NCBI GenBank assembly: GCA_002163245.1
Contig: MAAL01000095.1
Span: 28,211-92,210, forward strand
DNA length: 64,000 bases
Source of the DNA: Gammaproteobacteria bacterium 42_54_T18
Lineage (GTDB): Bacteria > Pseudomonadota > Gammaproteobacteria > Pseudomonadales > Ketobacteraceae
Direction: 5' to 3'
Positions 1-9,450 of this stretch are shown piece by piece. The notes below the pieces were generated by a model, which saw only the letters and a list, made by a program, of their open reading frames with translations, was not told the origin of the DNA and searched no databases. Position 1 is the first letter of the stretch, and each line of letters begins with the position of its first letter. The position numbers and the translations under genes are program-made.

Positions 1-539
1 CGATTCAGGAGCATATTGATAAGAATGGCGATGGTGACAATTATCCTCAGGGGGTTGGTATCAATGATACTGACGCCAGTATAGCCGTGGTGTTTACGTT
101 ACCGTTATACAGTGGTGGTGAGCGTTATGCGGAAGTGGCTCAGCAATCCAATGCAATATATAAGTTACGGTATCAAAAAGCATCGTTAGAAAATGGCGTT
201 AAACAACGGGTGAGGTCTATCTTTAATCAACTTTCTGCAAGTTATTCGGGCATTGAGTTATCGGGAAATGCACTTGTGGCAGCAAAGAAAAACTATGAAA
301 TGGTGAGAGACTCTTATGAGCGCGGTACCGTTTCTATTGTTGATTTTTTGGATGCTCAAAATCAGGTGTTTGCAGCGGAGCGATCTTCTGCAAATGCGGT
401 GTATGACTATTTGGATGACTATATGCGTTATCAGCGCTCAATCGGTTATTTCTTCTACTTTAATGATCCTCAGGGGATCTATTCACTTATGTTTAATAAC
501 TCGTCTAATGCCTCAGTTAATACAGGAGTAGCACCATGA
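1..539 (+). CDS. TolC-family outer-membrane efflux protein, C-terminal part (cut by window start)
   Basis: The reading frame is open from the first bases, so the start lies outside the window and about 178 C-terminal residues are present. The text has the look of the second TolC/OEP repeat: a beta segment ending in PLYSGGER, a long alpha-helical stretch, then a helix with the SYERGTVSIVDFLDAQ pattern typical of outer-membrane factors. The protein would form the trimeric outer-membrane exit duct for the pump encoded next. Its stop overlaps the start of the adaptor gene by four bases (ATGA), so the two are translationally coupled. The substrate cannot be inferred. The family call is firm; the exact subfamily is open. 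Confidence 0.85.
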   Translation, partial: IQEHIDKNGDGDNYPQGVGINDTDASIAVVFTLPLYSGGERYAEVAQQSNAIYKLRYQKASLENGVKQRVRSIFNQLSASYSGIELSGNALVAAKKNYEMVRDSYERGTVSIVDFLDAQNQVFAAERSSANAVYDYLDDYMRYQRSIGYFFYFNDPQGIYSLMFNNSSNASVNTGVAP

Positions 540-1654
540 AAATTACAAAAATTAGGGGGTTGTTGCCATTTGTTATGGGTTTAACTGTGACATTGAGCGG
601 TTGTGACAAGCCAGAGCAACAGGTGAAGGTGGAGCGATTGAGGCCTGTTGCTACGTTAACAACGGCTTACTCTGCGCAACAGCGATACTATGAGTTTTCT
701 GGTGTTGCGAAAGCAGGTTTAACATCCCGTTTAAGTTTTCGTATCGCAGGTAAGGTACAAACATTAAATGTAGCGGTGGGAGAGAAGGTTAAGAGGGGGC
801 AGTTGATTGCTACACTAAGCCCATCTGATTATCAGTTGGAGTTGCAAAAATCTCAGGCTGCGTTAAGCCAAGCCAAGGCAGAAGCCCGTAACGCTTCTGC
901 TAACTATGGTCGTATAAAGTCTCTATATGAAACGGAAACGGCATCTAGAACAGAGCTTGATAGTGCTCAGGCAGGCAGCGAAGCTGCTAGTGCCTTGGTT
1001 CGTCAAGCGCAGAATGCCTTGGCGTTGGCTGAGCAGCGTTTAGGTTACACCCGCTTAGTAAACCAAGAAAATAATTGTTTGATTGCCAATTCAGAAGTTG
1101 AGTCTGGAGAGAATGTTAGCGCAGGGAGTACCGTTGTTATTGTTAATTGTGGGAATACTACAAAAGTTGAGACGGTTGTTTCGGAAACGTTTATTTCACG
1201 AGTGAAACATGGTGATGAAGTATTTGTGCAATTTAATGCATTTACGGGGCAGAAATTTAAAGCGGTGGTGACGGAGGTTGGTGTTGATGCCAAAGGAACG
1301 GCTTACCCTGTGACGGTGGCTTTAGCGGAGACTGAGGCACCGATATTACCGGGTATGGCTGCGATTGTGTTTTTTAAAGTTGAGCTAGGTAATGGTGGTG
1401 GGGAAAACGTGTATTTGCCGATGCACGTCATTCAAGCGGAAAGAGAACATACGTTTGTTTATGTGCTTAATGATAATGGTGATGGCAGTGCAAGCTTGGT
1501 TAAGACAGCAATAACAATAGGCCCGTTTACAGGGGGAGAGCTATTAGTAATGTCGGGATTGGAGGTTGGGCAAGTAGTGGTATCTAAAGGGGTTCGCCAG
1601 TTGTATGACGGAATGCGGGTAAAATATTCTTCTGCAGTCGCACAACCATTATAA
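536..1654 (+). CDS. RND efflux periplasmic adaptor (HlyD/MFP family), lipoprotein
   Basis: This 372-residue membrane-fusion protein links an inner-membrane RND pump to the outer-membrane duct. It opens with a signal peptide ending in a lipobox (LSGC, Cys about residue 23), so it should be lipid-anchored in the periplasm. A biotinyl-lipoyl half (GKVQTLNVAVGEKVKRGQLI, about residues 65-85), a Gln/Ala-rich coiled-coil hairpin (about 100-165), a second lipoyl half and a beta-barrel with a C-terminal membrane-proximal domain follow in the usual order. The start overlaps the upstream stop and the RND gene follows after a few bases, so this is the middle gene of a three-gene operon. Confidence 0.9.
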   Translation: MKITKIRGLLPFVMGLTVTLSGCDKPEQQVKVERLRPVATLTTAYSAQQRYYEFSGVAKAGLTSRLSFRIAGKVQTLNVAVGEKVKRGQLIATLSPSDYQLELQKSQAALSQAKAEARNASANYGRIKSLYETETASRTELDSAQAGSEAASALVRQAQNALALAEQRLGYTRLVNQENNCLIANSEVESGENVSAGSTVVIVNCGNTTKVETVVSETFISRVKHGDEVFVQFNAFTGQKFKAVVTEVGVDAKGTAYPVTVALAETEAPILPGMAAIVFFKVELGNGGGENVYLPMHVIQAEREHTFVYVLNDNGDGSASLVKTAITIGPFTGGELLVMSGLEVGQVVVSKGVRQLYDGMRVKYSSAVAQPL

Positions 1655-1668
1655 GTTAGGGGATGACG

Positions 1669-4600
1669 ATGGATATTACCAAGATAGCGTTAGAAAGGCG
1701 TCAGTTTACCCTGCTTATTATTGTAGTGATGTTTATTGCGGGCATACAAGCATATATGGATATTCCGCGAGCTCAAGATCCGGGCTTTATTATTCGAGCT
1801 GCTCAGGTGATTACCTATTTCTCGGGTGCAAGCCCTGAGCGTGTTGAAGAATTGGTGAGCGAGAAAATAGTAGAAAAAATACGTCAAATGCCCGAGCTTG
1901 ATTACGTGAGTAGCGAGAATAAAAGCGGCGTATCTATTATTATTGTCAATATCCGAGAGAGTTTTACGGATATGCGACCTATTTGGGATAGTTTGCGACG
2001 TAAAGTGGAGGAAGCTGAACGTAACTTGCCTGAGGGTGTGTCTTCCCCCATTGTAAATGATGAATTTGGCGATGTGTTTGGTATCGTTTACACGATAACC
2101 GGAGATGGTTTTAGTTATGCAGAAATAAAAGATATCGTGGATAATATTCGTGACGAGTTGTTGTTATTTGATGATGTCGCGAAAGTGGATATTTTAGGTG
2201 CTCAAGAAGAGCGGATTTATGTGGAATACAAACCCAGCCGGCTTAATGAAATGGGTATTTCACCACAGCAGCTTGCGAGTGCATTATCGAGTCGTAATAT
2301 TATTAATCCGGGTGGTGAAATTTATACAACTTACGAGACGATCTCACTTGAGCCATCAGGGAACTTTGAATCTATAGATGATTTGCGTTCAACGCTAATT
2401 AAACTCCCTGAAAGTAATGATGTTATTGCTTTGAAAGACGTCGCTAATGTGTATAGAAGTTATGTGGATCCGGCAAAAAGCAACGTTCGTTTTAATGGCG
2501 GACAGGGTATTGGTATTGCGGTTGCCATGCGTGTAGGGGGGAATGTCGTTGACTTAGGTGCACAGGTCGAAGCGAAGATGAACGATCTTGTGATGAGTTA
2601 CCCTATTGGTATTGATTTCCATAAAGTGACAATGGAATCGGATATTGTCAATAAAACTGTGAATGATTTTTTAGAGAATTTGCTGCAAGCCGTTGTTATT
2701 GTGACATTGGTAATGTTGGCTTTTCTAGGGTTACGAACGGGGATTATTGTTGCAACATTGATTCCGGTGACGATGGCTAGTGCATTTTTCATGATGTCTT
2801 TGTTTAACATTGGGGTTGATCAAATATCTCTAGCAGCGTTGATGATCTCATTGGGTTTGCTGGTGGATAATGCAATCGTGATGGCTGAAAGCATTCTAGT
2901 GAAAATTGAAGCGGGTATTGAAAGAGAGCAGGCGGCACTTTCGGCTGCCAATGAGCTAAAGGTTCCATTGTTAACGTCATCACTAACAACGTCAGCTGCT
3001 TTTTTGCCTATATATTTGGCGGAAAGTGCCATTGGGGAGTATACCGCGCCCCTTTTTAAGGTGGTGACAATCACGTTGTTATGCTCCTTGGTGGTTGCGC
3101 TTACGTTAATTCCGCTGCTTTGTATGTTATTTATAAAAATTAAACAGACGAAGGGTGGTAATGCTGGAGGTGGTTTTTTTGCAAAAATTACCCGTTGGTA
3201 TTTGGTTTTCCTTCACGCTGTATTACGTCAACGCTTGATTAGTCTTTTAGTGGTTGGTTTTATATTTTTGATTGCTATTAAAGGGCTTGGGTGGGTGCCT
3301 AAGATATTCTTTCCACCCAAAACGGATCCCGTGTTTACGGTAGAGATTGAATTTCCTCTGGGAACACCGTTAACGTACACAGCAAAACGATTACAAGAGA
3401 TAGAGGCTTATTTTTCCAAAGAGTTGCTTGTTGATAATTCTGATGAAGACCTTAGGGGGAATGGGAGAGATCAAGGTATTAAGGATGTGACCAGTTTTAT
3501 TGGTAATGGAGGTGTTCGATTTGTACTGACTCATTCACCGAAGCCTGCTTCCAGTAATTATGCTTTTTTGCTGATTAATACCAGTGAGGGAGGGGTGGTG
3601 GTGGATGAGCTGATTCAAGAGGTCGATAACTATTTGTTTGATAACCTAATTGATGGTCAGTATACCATTAAAAAACTGGAGAATGGCACTTCAGTAAAGC
3701 ATCCGCTAGGTGTGCGACTGACGGGTAGCGATGAAATAAAACTGTTTGCCTTTGCCGATGAAATTAAACAAAAACTGGCAACGTTGAATGGAACTGTCAA
3801 TATTCAAGATGACTGGGGGCTTTCTCAGAAAAAGGTTAGAGTTAATATTGACCCGCAGAGGGCGCAGCGAGCAGGGGTTACTCATTCTGATGTGGCAACA
3901 TCTTTACAAACGGCTTTTAGCGGCATTACTCTGACGGAATTTCGAGAAAACGATACAATTATACCCATCGTGATGCGGTCTCAGCACGCTGGAGATCGTG
4001 ATTATGATTCAGCAGGGTCGATCGGTGTTTTGAATAATCAAGGTGTAAGTGTACCAATTTCTCAGTTGGTCGACCCTGAATTGGTGTTTCAATCGGCAAA
4101 AATATTTACCCGTAACGGTGCAAAAACAGTCGCCATATCAGCTGATTTACGTGAGGGTGTTACCGCAAGTGCAACCAATGCTGAATTAGTTCCTTGGCTT
4201 GTTGAGGTGTCTAAAGATTGGCCCCCTGGCTACAGTTGGGAGCTTGGTGGTGAGGCAGAATCTTCAGGCAAAGCGAATGAATCTATCGGTAATAAACTAC
4301 CTATTGCAGGATTTGTTATTTGTATATTACTGATGGCTCAATTCAATTGTATTCGTCGGACTATTATTATTTTGATGACCATTCCATTGGCGTTAATTGG
4401 CGTAAGCTTCGGTCTTCTTGCCGCAAAATCATACTTTGGTTTTATGACAATGTTGGGGGTGATTTCTTTAGCGGGGATTGTGATTAATAATGCGATTGTA
4501 TTGCTGGATAAAATGAATCAAGAACATGATGAGTTGAAAAACTCTTGGCCTGACTCTGTGATTAATGCTTGTCAGTCAAGGCTTCGTCCGATTCTATTGA

Positions 4601-4776
4601 CAACGTTTACAACGGTCTTGGGATTGATCCCGTTGTGGCTAGGTGGTGGGCCTATGTGGGAACCTATGGCTATTACTATTATTTTTGGATTGCTTGCGTC
4701 TACAGTATTAACATTGATTGTTATTCCTTTGTTATTTTCATTGATGTTTAACGTGCGATTCTCAAAAGCTGTATAG
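1669..4776 (+). CDS. RND efflux pump inner-membrane permease (AcrB/MexF-like)
   Basis: The protein is a full-length proton-driven RND transporter of about 1035 residues, with two halves of six transmembrane helices and two large periplasmic loops each. The TM4 motif reads LGLLVDNAIV near residue 400, with a single Asp followed by Asn where AcrB has a pair of Asp residues; this is common in less-studied HAE1-like branches. TM10 carries the matching LAGIVINNAIVLLD repeat. Two in-frame ATGs lie six bases apart; the AGGGG at 1658-1662 directly abuts the first (1663) and is correctly spaced for the second, so I start at 1669. It is the last gene of the operon and ends inside a strong terminator. 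The substrate is unknown. Confidence 0.93.
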   Translation: MDITKIALERRQFTLLIIVVMFIAGIQAYMDIPRAQDPGFIIRAAQVITYFSGASPERVEELVSEKIVEKIRQMPELDYVSSENKSGVSIIIVNIRESFTDMRPIWDSLRRKVEEAERNLPEGVSSPIVNDEFGDVFGIVYTITGDGFSYAEIKDIVDNIRDELLLFDDVAKVDILGAQEERIYVEYKPSRLNEMGISPQQLASALSSRNIINPGGEIYTTYETISLEPSGNFESIDDLRSTLIKLPESNDVIALKDVANVYRSYVDPAKSNVRFNGGQGIGIAVAMRVGGNVVDLGAQVEAKMNDLVMSYPIGIDFHKVTMESDIVNKTVNDFLENLLQAVVIVTLVMLAFLGLRTGIIVATLIPVTMASAFFMMSLFNIGVDQISLAALMISLGLLVDNAIVMAESILVKIEAGIEREQAALSAANELKVPLLTSSLTTSAAFLPIYLAESAIGEYTAPLFKVVTITLLCSLVVALTLIPLLCMLFIKIKQTKGGNAGGGFFAKITRWYLVFLHAVLRQRLISLLVVGFIFLIAIKGLGWVPKIFFPPKTDPVFTVEIEFPLGTPLTYTAKRLQEIEAYFSKELLVDNSDEDLRGNGRDQGIKDVTSFIGNGGVRFVLTHSPKPASSNYAFLLINTSEGGVVVDELIQEVDNYLFDNLIDGQYTIKKLENGTSVKHPLGVRLTGSDEIKLFAFADEIKQKLATLNGTVNIQDDWGLSQKKVRVNIDPQRAQRAGVTHSDVATSLQTAFSGITLTEFRENDTIIPIVMRSQHAGDRDYDSAGSIGVLNNQGVSVPISQLVDPELVFQSAKIFTRNGAKTVAISADLREGVTASATNAELVPWLVEVSKDWPPGYSWELGGEAESSGKANESIGNKLPIAGFVICILLMAQFNCIRRTIIILMTIPLALIGVSFGLLAAKSYFGFMTMLGVISLAGIVINNAIVLLDKMNQEHDELKNSWPDSVINACQSRLRPILLTTFTTVLGLIPLWLGGGPMWEPMAITIIFGLLASTVLTLIVIPLLFSLMFNVRFSKAV

Positions 4777-4812
4777 AAACCCCCGCCCCTCTTACTGAGG
4801 GGCGGGGGTTTC
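4776..4812. terminator. Bidirectional terminator between the RND operon and the broken kinase
   Basis: A perfect 16-bp stem (4776-4791 with 4797-4812) with a five-base loop contains a GC-rich core flanked by AAA/TTT. It starts on the last base of the RND stop codon and contains the stop codon of the minus-strand kinase remnant, so it serves both convergent units. Confidence 0.85.
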
Positions 4813-5514
4813 TTGGTTGTGTTGAGATAAACGCAGAGAGAGCTGTTGAAGAGCCGCAATGGTCGGTGGGATTAATGTATCAACTTTTTCTTTATTGCCC
4901 GCGATTGCTGCCGTTTCTAGTTCTGTTGCGAGTTGGTTTAGTTGTATTCCGCTTAAATTGGCGGAAACACCCTTGATAACATGAGCGATATGACTCATGT
5001 GGCTCCAATGAATGTCGCCTTGCTGTTGTCTTAATTGGTCTATTTTTTCGGGAGCTTCGATTAAAAATAATTCAATCAATGAATGTTGTAGATCATTAAG
5101 GCTTTTTAAACGGCGTAAAAATGAGGTTTTATCCCATATTTGCAAAGCATCAGGAGTATCAGGCGTTTCAGGGATTAAGGGTGATGCTTCGCTTTTGAAG
5201 GAGGCGTTGAGTAACCATTTCCTTAATATGGACTCAATGCCTTCGGGTTGAAGTGGTTTGCTTAAATAGTCGCTCATACCTGCGGTTAAACATTTCTCCT
5301 TGTCTTCTGACATTGCATTCGCGGTCATCGCGATGATGGGTGTGTTTTTGTAATGATCCCCCGCGTAACCTGCTCGAATATTACGAGATGTTTCATAGCC
5401 ATCCATTATTGGCATTTGGCAGTCCATTAGCAGTAACGTGTATACGTGTTCCAGTGGTGTGTTTTTCATTACTTCTAATGCTTCTTTCCCATCGGAGACA
5501 ATATCAATGGACAT
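4792..5514 (-). pseudogene. Kinase fragment: second receiver domain plus HPt
   Basis: The open frame from the first ATG gives 240 residues, but the receiver domain really begins upstream at about 5575 (text LLLVEDNQINQD), after the in-frame TAA, with no ATG, GTG or TTG there. The receiver keeps its phospho-acceptor Asp (LLLMDCQMP, about residue 31), the Thr-Ala pair (AMTAN) and the Lys (LSKP, about residue 86). A linker rich in Pro leads to an HPt domain with the His motif HVIKGVSANLSG (His about residue 178). The individual domains look chemically intact, which suggests the decay is recent. Without its N-terminal beta strand this fragment would not fold as a normal receiver if translated from the ATG. 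Confidence 0.8.
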
Positions 5515-5610
5515 CCCAATGTTTTCTATAATACCTTTGGCAACGTCCTGATTAATTTGATTATCCTCAACAAGTAATAAACGTGTATCTGCTGGCCATT
5601 GAACGTTTAC

Positions 5611-5880
5611 TTATTGATGCGGTATAGCTGGATGTTTCTGTAGCTGTTGATTAAATGAGGCGTTAGATTGGTGGTCGTTTTGGTGTGTGATATGAGATAA
5701 GGCATCAATAATATCTTGTGTGGTCGCGGGTTTTGGGAAATGTGTGCAGAGGTTTAGCTCTGTGAAGTAACTAGCGTCATCATGATGAGCTATAGACGTC
5801 ATCATGATGTGTTTGATTGAACTAAAACGATGATCTTCTTGTAATGACATTGCGAGATGTGAGCCACTCATGTTGGACAT
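5611..5880 (-). pseudogene. Kinase fragment: C-terminal part of first receiver domain
   Basis: This piece continues the receiver domain that starts in the kinase-core fragment. Reading upstream in the same frame gives LDAIFIDDDMSNMSG, the strand with the phospho-acceptor region, so the first ATG is internal. The segment ends with a Lys-Pro (HFPKPA) in the usual receiver position, a Gln/His-rich linker and TAA (5613-5611). After that TAA the same frame runs straight on into the second receiver domain, so this stop is the only thing separating the two receivers. The first receiver lacks the N-terminal acidic pair (it reads VVANN), so it was probably a degenerate receiver even before the breaks. 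Confidence 0.75.
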
Positions 5881-5902
5881 ATCATCATCGATAAATATAG
5901 CG

Positions 5903-7897
5903 TCAAAGATTTATCTTGTCTGCTTTGATATTTTTCTCTAATACGGTAATTGCGTCTGCCTCATTGGTTGTGCCGTGTGTTTGAGCACCCCAGTGTTGTA
6001 ATTGTTTGCAGAGGGTATTTACATTCGTTCTGTTGTTGGCGACGACTAAAAGAGAAAGATTATCAATTTTTGTGCGGGGTAACACTTTTTTGAAATGTTC
6101 GCTAGGTAGTAGAGTTATGGAGAATTCAAAGCAACTGCCTTTATCGGGGTTACTTGTCACATTAATGCCCCCCCCCATTAGCGTACATAATTTTTTGACA
6201 ATAGATAAACCTAGACCTGTTCCTCCATAGGTTCGAGTAGTGGAGGCATCAACTTGGGTGAACGTATCAAATAGGGCTGCTTGCTTCTCTATAGGAATGC
6301 CGATGCCGGTATCACTAATGCTGCAGTGTAAAGTGAGGTTGTCATTTGTAGCGACCGTTAGGCTGGCTTTAATCACAATTTCACCAGTAGCTGTAAATTT
6401 TATCGCATTACCTACAAGGTTTGTCAGTATTTGCCATAACCTACTTGGATCACCCTTTACCATTGAATGCTCTATTTCAACAATATCAAGTATAAACTCC
6501 AAGCCTTTTTCTTGTGTCCTAAGGGCCATGGTTTCTGAAAAATCACCAAATGTTTTACGCAAGTTTAAATCGAGTATTTCAAGGTCTAATTTACCTGCAT
6601 CTATCTTTGAAAAATCTAAGATATCATTGATAAGAGAAAGTAATGATTCTGCACTAGATCTTGCGACATCTGCTTTCCGTTGTTGATCTTTTGATAATTT
6701 CGTTTTCATCAATAGACCAAGCATGCCGAGCACACCGTTCATTGGTGTTCTTATCTCATGGCTCATACAGGCGAGAAAGTCACTCTTTGCTTGTGCGGCA
6801 ATTTCAGCGGAATTTTTTGCATTAATGAGGTCAGCTTCAATTTTCTTTCGTTGTGTAATGTCGCGTGCGCTAGCGGTAAACTTGGGCTGTTCTCCATTGG
6901 TGATTTCGGATATGGTTAATTCTAAACAAAAAACACCTCCACCTTTTCGTAAGCCTTCAACCTCTACTGTTTTTCCTAGGATTTTCGGTATTCCAGTGGC
7001 TAAATATTTTTCTAGACCTCTTTGGTGGGCACCTCGGTATGATTCTGGCATCAGTATGCAAATGTTCTTTCCTGCGACTTCTTCTTTCTTATATCCAAAT
7101 ATTCTACACGCTGCAGGGTTGAATGCCTCTATAGCACCTTGGTTGTTGATCGTGATAATTGCGTCGGCAACAGCATTAAATATCCCTCTATTGAGCGCTT
7201 CGCTTTGTATTAATGCTTTTTCTGTATCTTTGCGTTTGGTGATTTCAGTGCGAATGGCTATGTAACTCTGAGGTTTTTCGTTTGCTCCCATAGAGGGGAC
7301 GATAGTGGTGTCTACCCAATAAAGTTCACCTGATTTGTTACGGTTGCAAAGCTCACCGTGCCAGACTTTTCCGGAGGATATTGTGCGATACATTTGTGTA
7401 AAAAGATCTTTTGTATGGGTCCCTGAATTGAGTATTCGATGGTTTTTTCCAAGTAGTTCTTTTTCCTCATACCCGCTTATTTCCATGAATTTCTTGTTAA
7501 CAAATGTGATGCTTCCTTTTATATCTGTGATGGCAACAATGGCATGCTGGTCAAGAGCAAAGCGTTGCTCTGCTAATTCTTTTAGCATTTGCTGGGATTG
7601 AAGTGACTGCTCTTGTATTCGAGCTTCATGTTGTTGACGTGTTATGAGCATGTTATTGAAGGAGCTTGCGAGCGCTCCTATCTCATCGCTTGACTGAATG
7701 CTAATGTTCTGAGATAAGTTGCCTGCAGCAATGTTTTTTGTGGCTTTCACTAGTGTTATTAATGGTGATGTGAGTCTTTGGGCAAATAGTACAGCCAATA
7801 TAGCGGATAAAAAAATGAGCGCGATACCAATAATGATGAATTGATTCGTGAGTTTTTTAGCCGAAGTGAATGCTTCATCTTTATTGATTTTTACCAC
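5903..7897 (-). pseudogene. Kinase fragment: TM-HAMP-PAS-PAS-HisKA-HATPase core
   Basis: This 664-residue fragment holds a transmembrane helix (about residues 20-42), HAMP (45-95), two PAS domains (about 115-222 and 235-352), HisKA with SHEIRTP (His about 380), and HATPase with the N box (NLVGNAIKF), G1 (DTGIGIP) and G2 (GGTGLGLS) motifs, then the start of a receiver. All catalytic motifs are present. The apparent GTG start is internal to WGVVVKIN, the tail of the Cache domain; the frame is open upstream to the frameshift at 7978-7984. The fragment ends at TGA 5905-5903, one base out of frame with the rest of the receiver. Translated alone it would lack its sensor. Confidence 0.85.
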
Positions 7898-7959
7898 TAC
7901 GCCCCACTCCAGCTCAGGAATAGGGCGCCATGCTGCAATAACCGTGTTGCCGTCATAGT

Positions 7960-8442
7960 CTAGAGATATGCCGCTTCCTTTTTTCCTTGAAGCGCTTTTT
8001 GTAATGGTATTGCTTCTTCAGATCCGAAAGGGAAATATCGAGAGAACTCTGCGTTTTGGGCGTTTCTTAATGGTGCTATGATGAGGGCGCTATCACCATC
8101 TTTTCTGCCGATAACAATTTCCCCTGTTTGTTTTAGACCAGTAAAATCGCGAGCTAGGTGAAAGTAATCATTGCTATTCAGCTGTATGGCAATAACACCA
8201 AGAAATGTATTGTTGTTAAATACGGGAGCGGCAATAAAGGCGCTTTGTTCTTCTTTACCATTAGTTGAGCGCGTAATTTTTGTCTGCCTAGGTTTAGCTT
8301 TCTGTTGCCACTGCGATGGCGAGTAGACATTAAACACGGATACTCGGGTTTCTAATAGTGTCGAGGCTTGTTCAAAGGCGTGTGCGAGCAGCGTCTGCTT
8401 GTAGGGGCCTGTAACAAGGTTTGTGCCAAAATCATGATTCAT
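7960..8442 (-). pseudogene. Kinase fragment: partial double-Cache sensor domain
   Basis: The fragment resembles the membrane-distal and middle parts of a dCache extracytoplasmic sensor: DFGTNL, then FIAAPVFNNNTFLGVIAIQL, then TGLKQTGEIVIGRKDGD. It runs into a slippery A AAA AAG at 7984-7978 and ends at TAG about 20 bases later. In the -1 frame the Cache text continues (GSGISLDYDGNTVIAAWRP) into the kinase core. Upstream it is in the same frame as the ligand-binding fragment, separated only by TAA 8481-8479. The expected first part of the Cache domain and its preceding membrane helix are missing, in line with a deletion at about 8450-8480. Confidence 0.75.
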
Positions 8443-8452
8443 GAATTGCTGT

Positions 8453-8480
8453 AAAAATAATATCCCCGTGGGGGGATATT
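8453..8480 (-). terminator. Hairpin with T tract at the putative deletion junction
   Basis: A 9-bp inverted repeat (8459-8467 with 8472-8480, four-base loop) is followed on the minus strand by A and five T, giving the form of an intrinsic terminator. The TAA that ends the ligand-binding fragment overlaps its upstream arm. It sits exactly where the binding domain and Cache domain are joined abnormally. Confidence 0.55.
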
Positions 8481-9168
8481 AGAAATAAGTCGTAACTGTT
8501 GAATTGGGCTTTGTTTTGGCGATAGCTTTTATCATTGCATCTACATCTTGATCGCCAAGAGGTAAGTAGTATTCTCCAACTACATTAGCGTTTAATGCTA
8601 TTAGCTGCTTTTTAATGAGTGTGTTGGCTGCTCTAGGAAATACATAATCTGACGCTGCTAGGGATATGCGTTTGCCAAAACGTTCTGTGCTCCACTTTAC
8701 CGCCGGAGTAATTTGTTGGTTGGGTGTGGCTCCAGTGTAGATAATGTTGGGGGATTGCTCTAACCCTTCATATTGTACGGGGTAAAACAGTAGGTGGTTG
8801 TACGCCTCAATGATAGGCTTCACTTTCTTACGGCTCGCTGAAGTCCAGCAGCCAAATATTACGCTCACTTTATCTTTAGTAATAAGTTGTTCTGCGCCTA
8901 TTGCAAATGCGGTTCCATCAGATTTTCCATCAATAACAACAGAGCTAAGAGAGCGCCCTAACCCCCCCCCAGATGCGTTAATTTCATCAATAGCCATTTG
9001 TGTCGCATCTATTACAGATTGTTCGCTGATAGCCATTGTTCCTGTTGATGAATGTAATATGCCTACTTTAATGGGTGTTTGGTTAGCCCTGTCACAGCTG
9101 CTGAGAAATACACATAAGAGGATTGTTAGTAATTTAAGGCAGATGTTAGTACGTAAACGTAATCTCAT
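8479..9168 (-). pseudogene. Kinase fragment: N-terminal half of UrtA-like ligand-binding domain
   Basis: The fragment has 229 residues: a signal peptide with a lipobox-like FLSSC (Cys about residue 25), then text typical of the urea/short-chain-amide binding family (UrtA/AmiC): KVGILHSSTGTMA, an AIDEINASGG helix, then FGCWTSASRK and FYPVQYEG. Full members have about 400 residues, so this is cut about halfway, at a TAA lying inside a hairpin with a following T tract (8453-8480). Ligand-binding domains of this class also occur fused to sensor kinases, and the same-frame Cache fragment downstream supports that reading here. A free-standing binding protein is less likely, since no urt transporter genes are nearby. 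Confidence 0.75.
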
Positions 9169-9450
9169 TCGTTAATGTTTCCAGGTAAAATGAGTAGAGC
9201 AGTCAGCCGTGACGTCCATGGGTCTAGCGGAATACCTTCATAAGCGTAGTTGAAAACATAGTTGAAACGTAGTTATGGGTGTTGTTGGTGCACTAATTTG
9301 TGGCAGGCTTTGCTAATCTCCTGAGCTAAAAGTGATTTCTCTGCCATTTTCACTGCTATATGCACTTAACTGCACTTGTAGTCCTTGTAAAAAGTAAGCA
9401 AAATTGCCCTCTATTGAACGTAGATGAATTTAGGTAAATAAGGGATTCTC
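9169..9450. other. Divergent intergenic region, broken kinase / sodium symporter
   Basis: These 282 bases hold no convincing gene. Between 9243 and 9276 there is a short run of near-repeats (GTAGTTGAAA, TAGTTGAAA, GTAGTT), and TGCACTT occurs twice at 9361-9377. I could not assign a sigma-70 promoter with confidence. Confidence 0.4.

Larger units (their letters stand above)
4792..9168 (-). pseudogene. Broken hybrid sensor histidine kinase (SBP-Cache-HAMP-PAS-PAS-HK-REC-REC-HPt)
   Basis: Five adjacent minus-strand fragments read, in order, as one large hybrid kinase: a lipobox signal and a UrtA-like ligand-binding domain, Cache domain, membrane helix, HAMP, two PAS domains, HisKA, HATPase, two receiver domains and HPt. 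Four lesions separate them: TAA at 8479-8481, a frameshift at the A6 run 7979-7984, a one-base frameshift at 5902-5908, and TAA at 5611-5613. On both sides of each lesion the domain text continues smoothly once the frame is corrected or the stop is read through. From family knowledge I also infer that the C-terminal half of the binding domain and the first part of the Cache domain are deleted at about 8450-8480. The gene is probably inactive. Fragments are listed separately below. Confidence 0.85.

Noticed and set aside
6723..7265. 180-residue open frame on the plus strand inside the kinase region
   Set aside because: It is antisense to clear PAS/kinase coding text, has no ribosome site or family resemblance, and looks like a chance frame.
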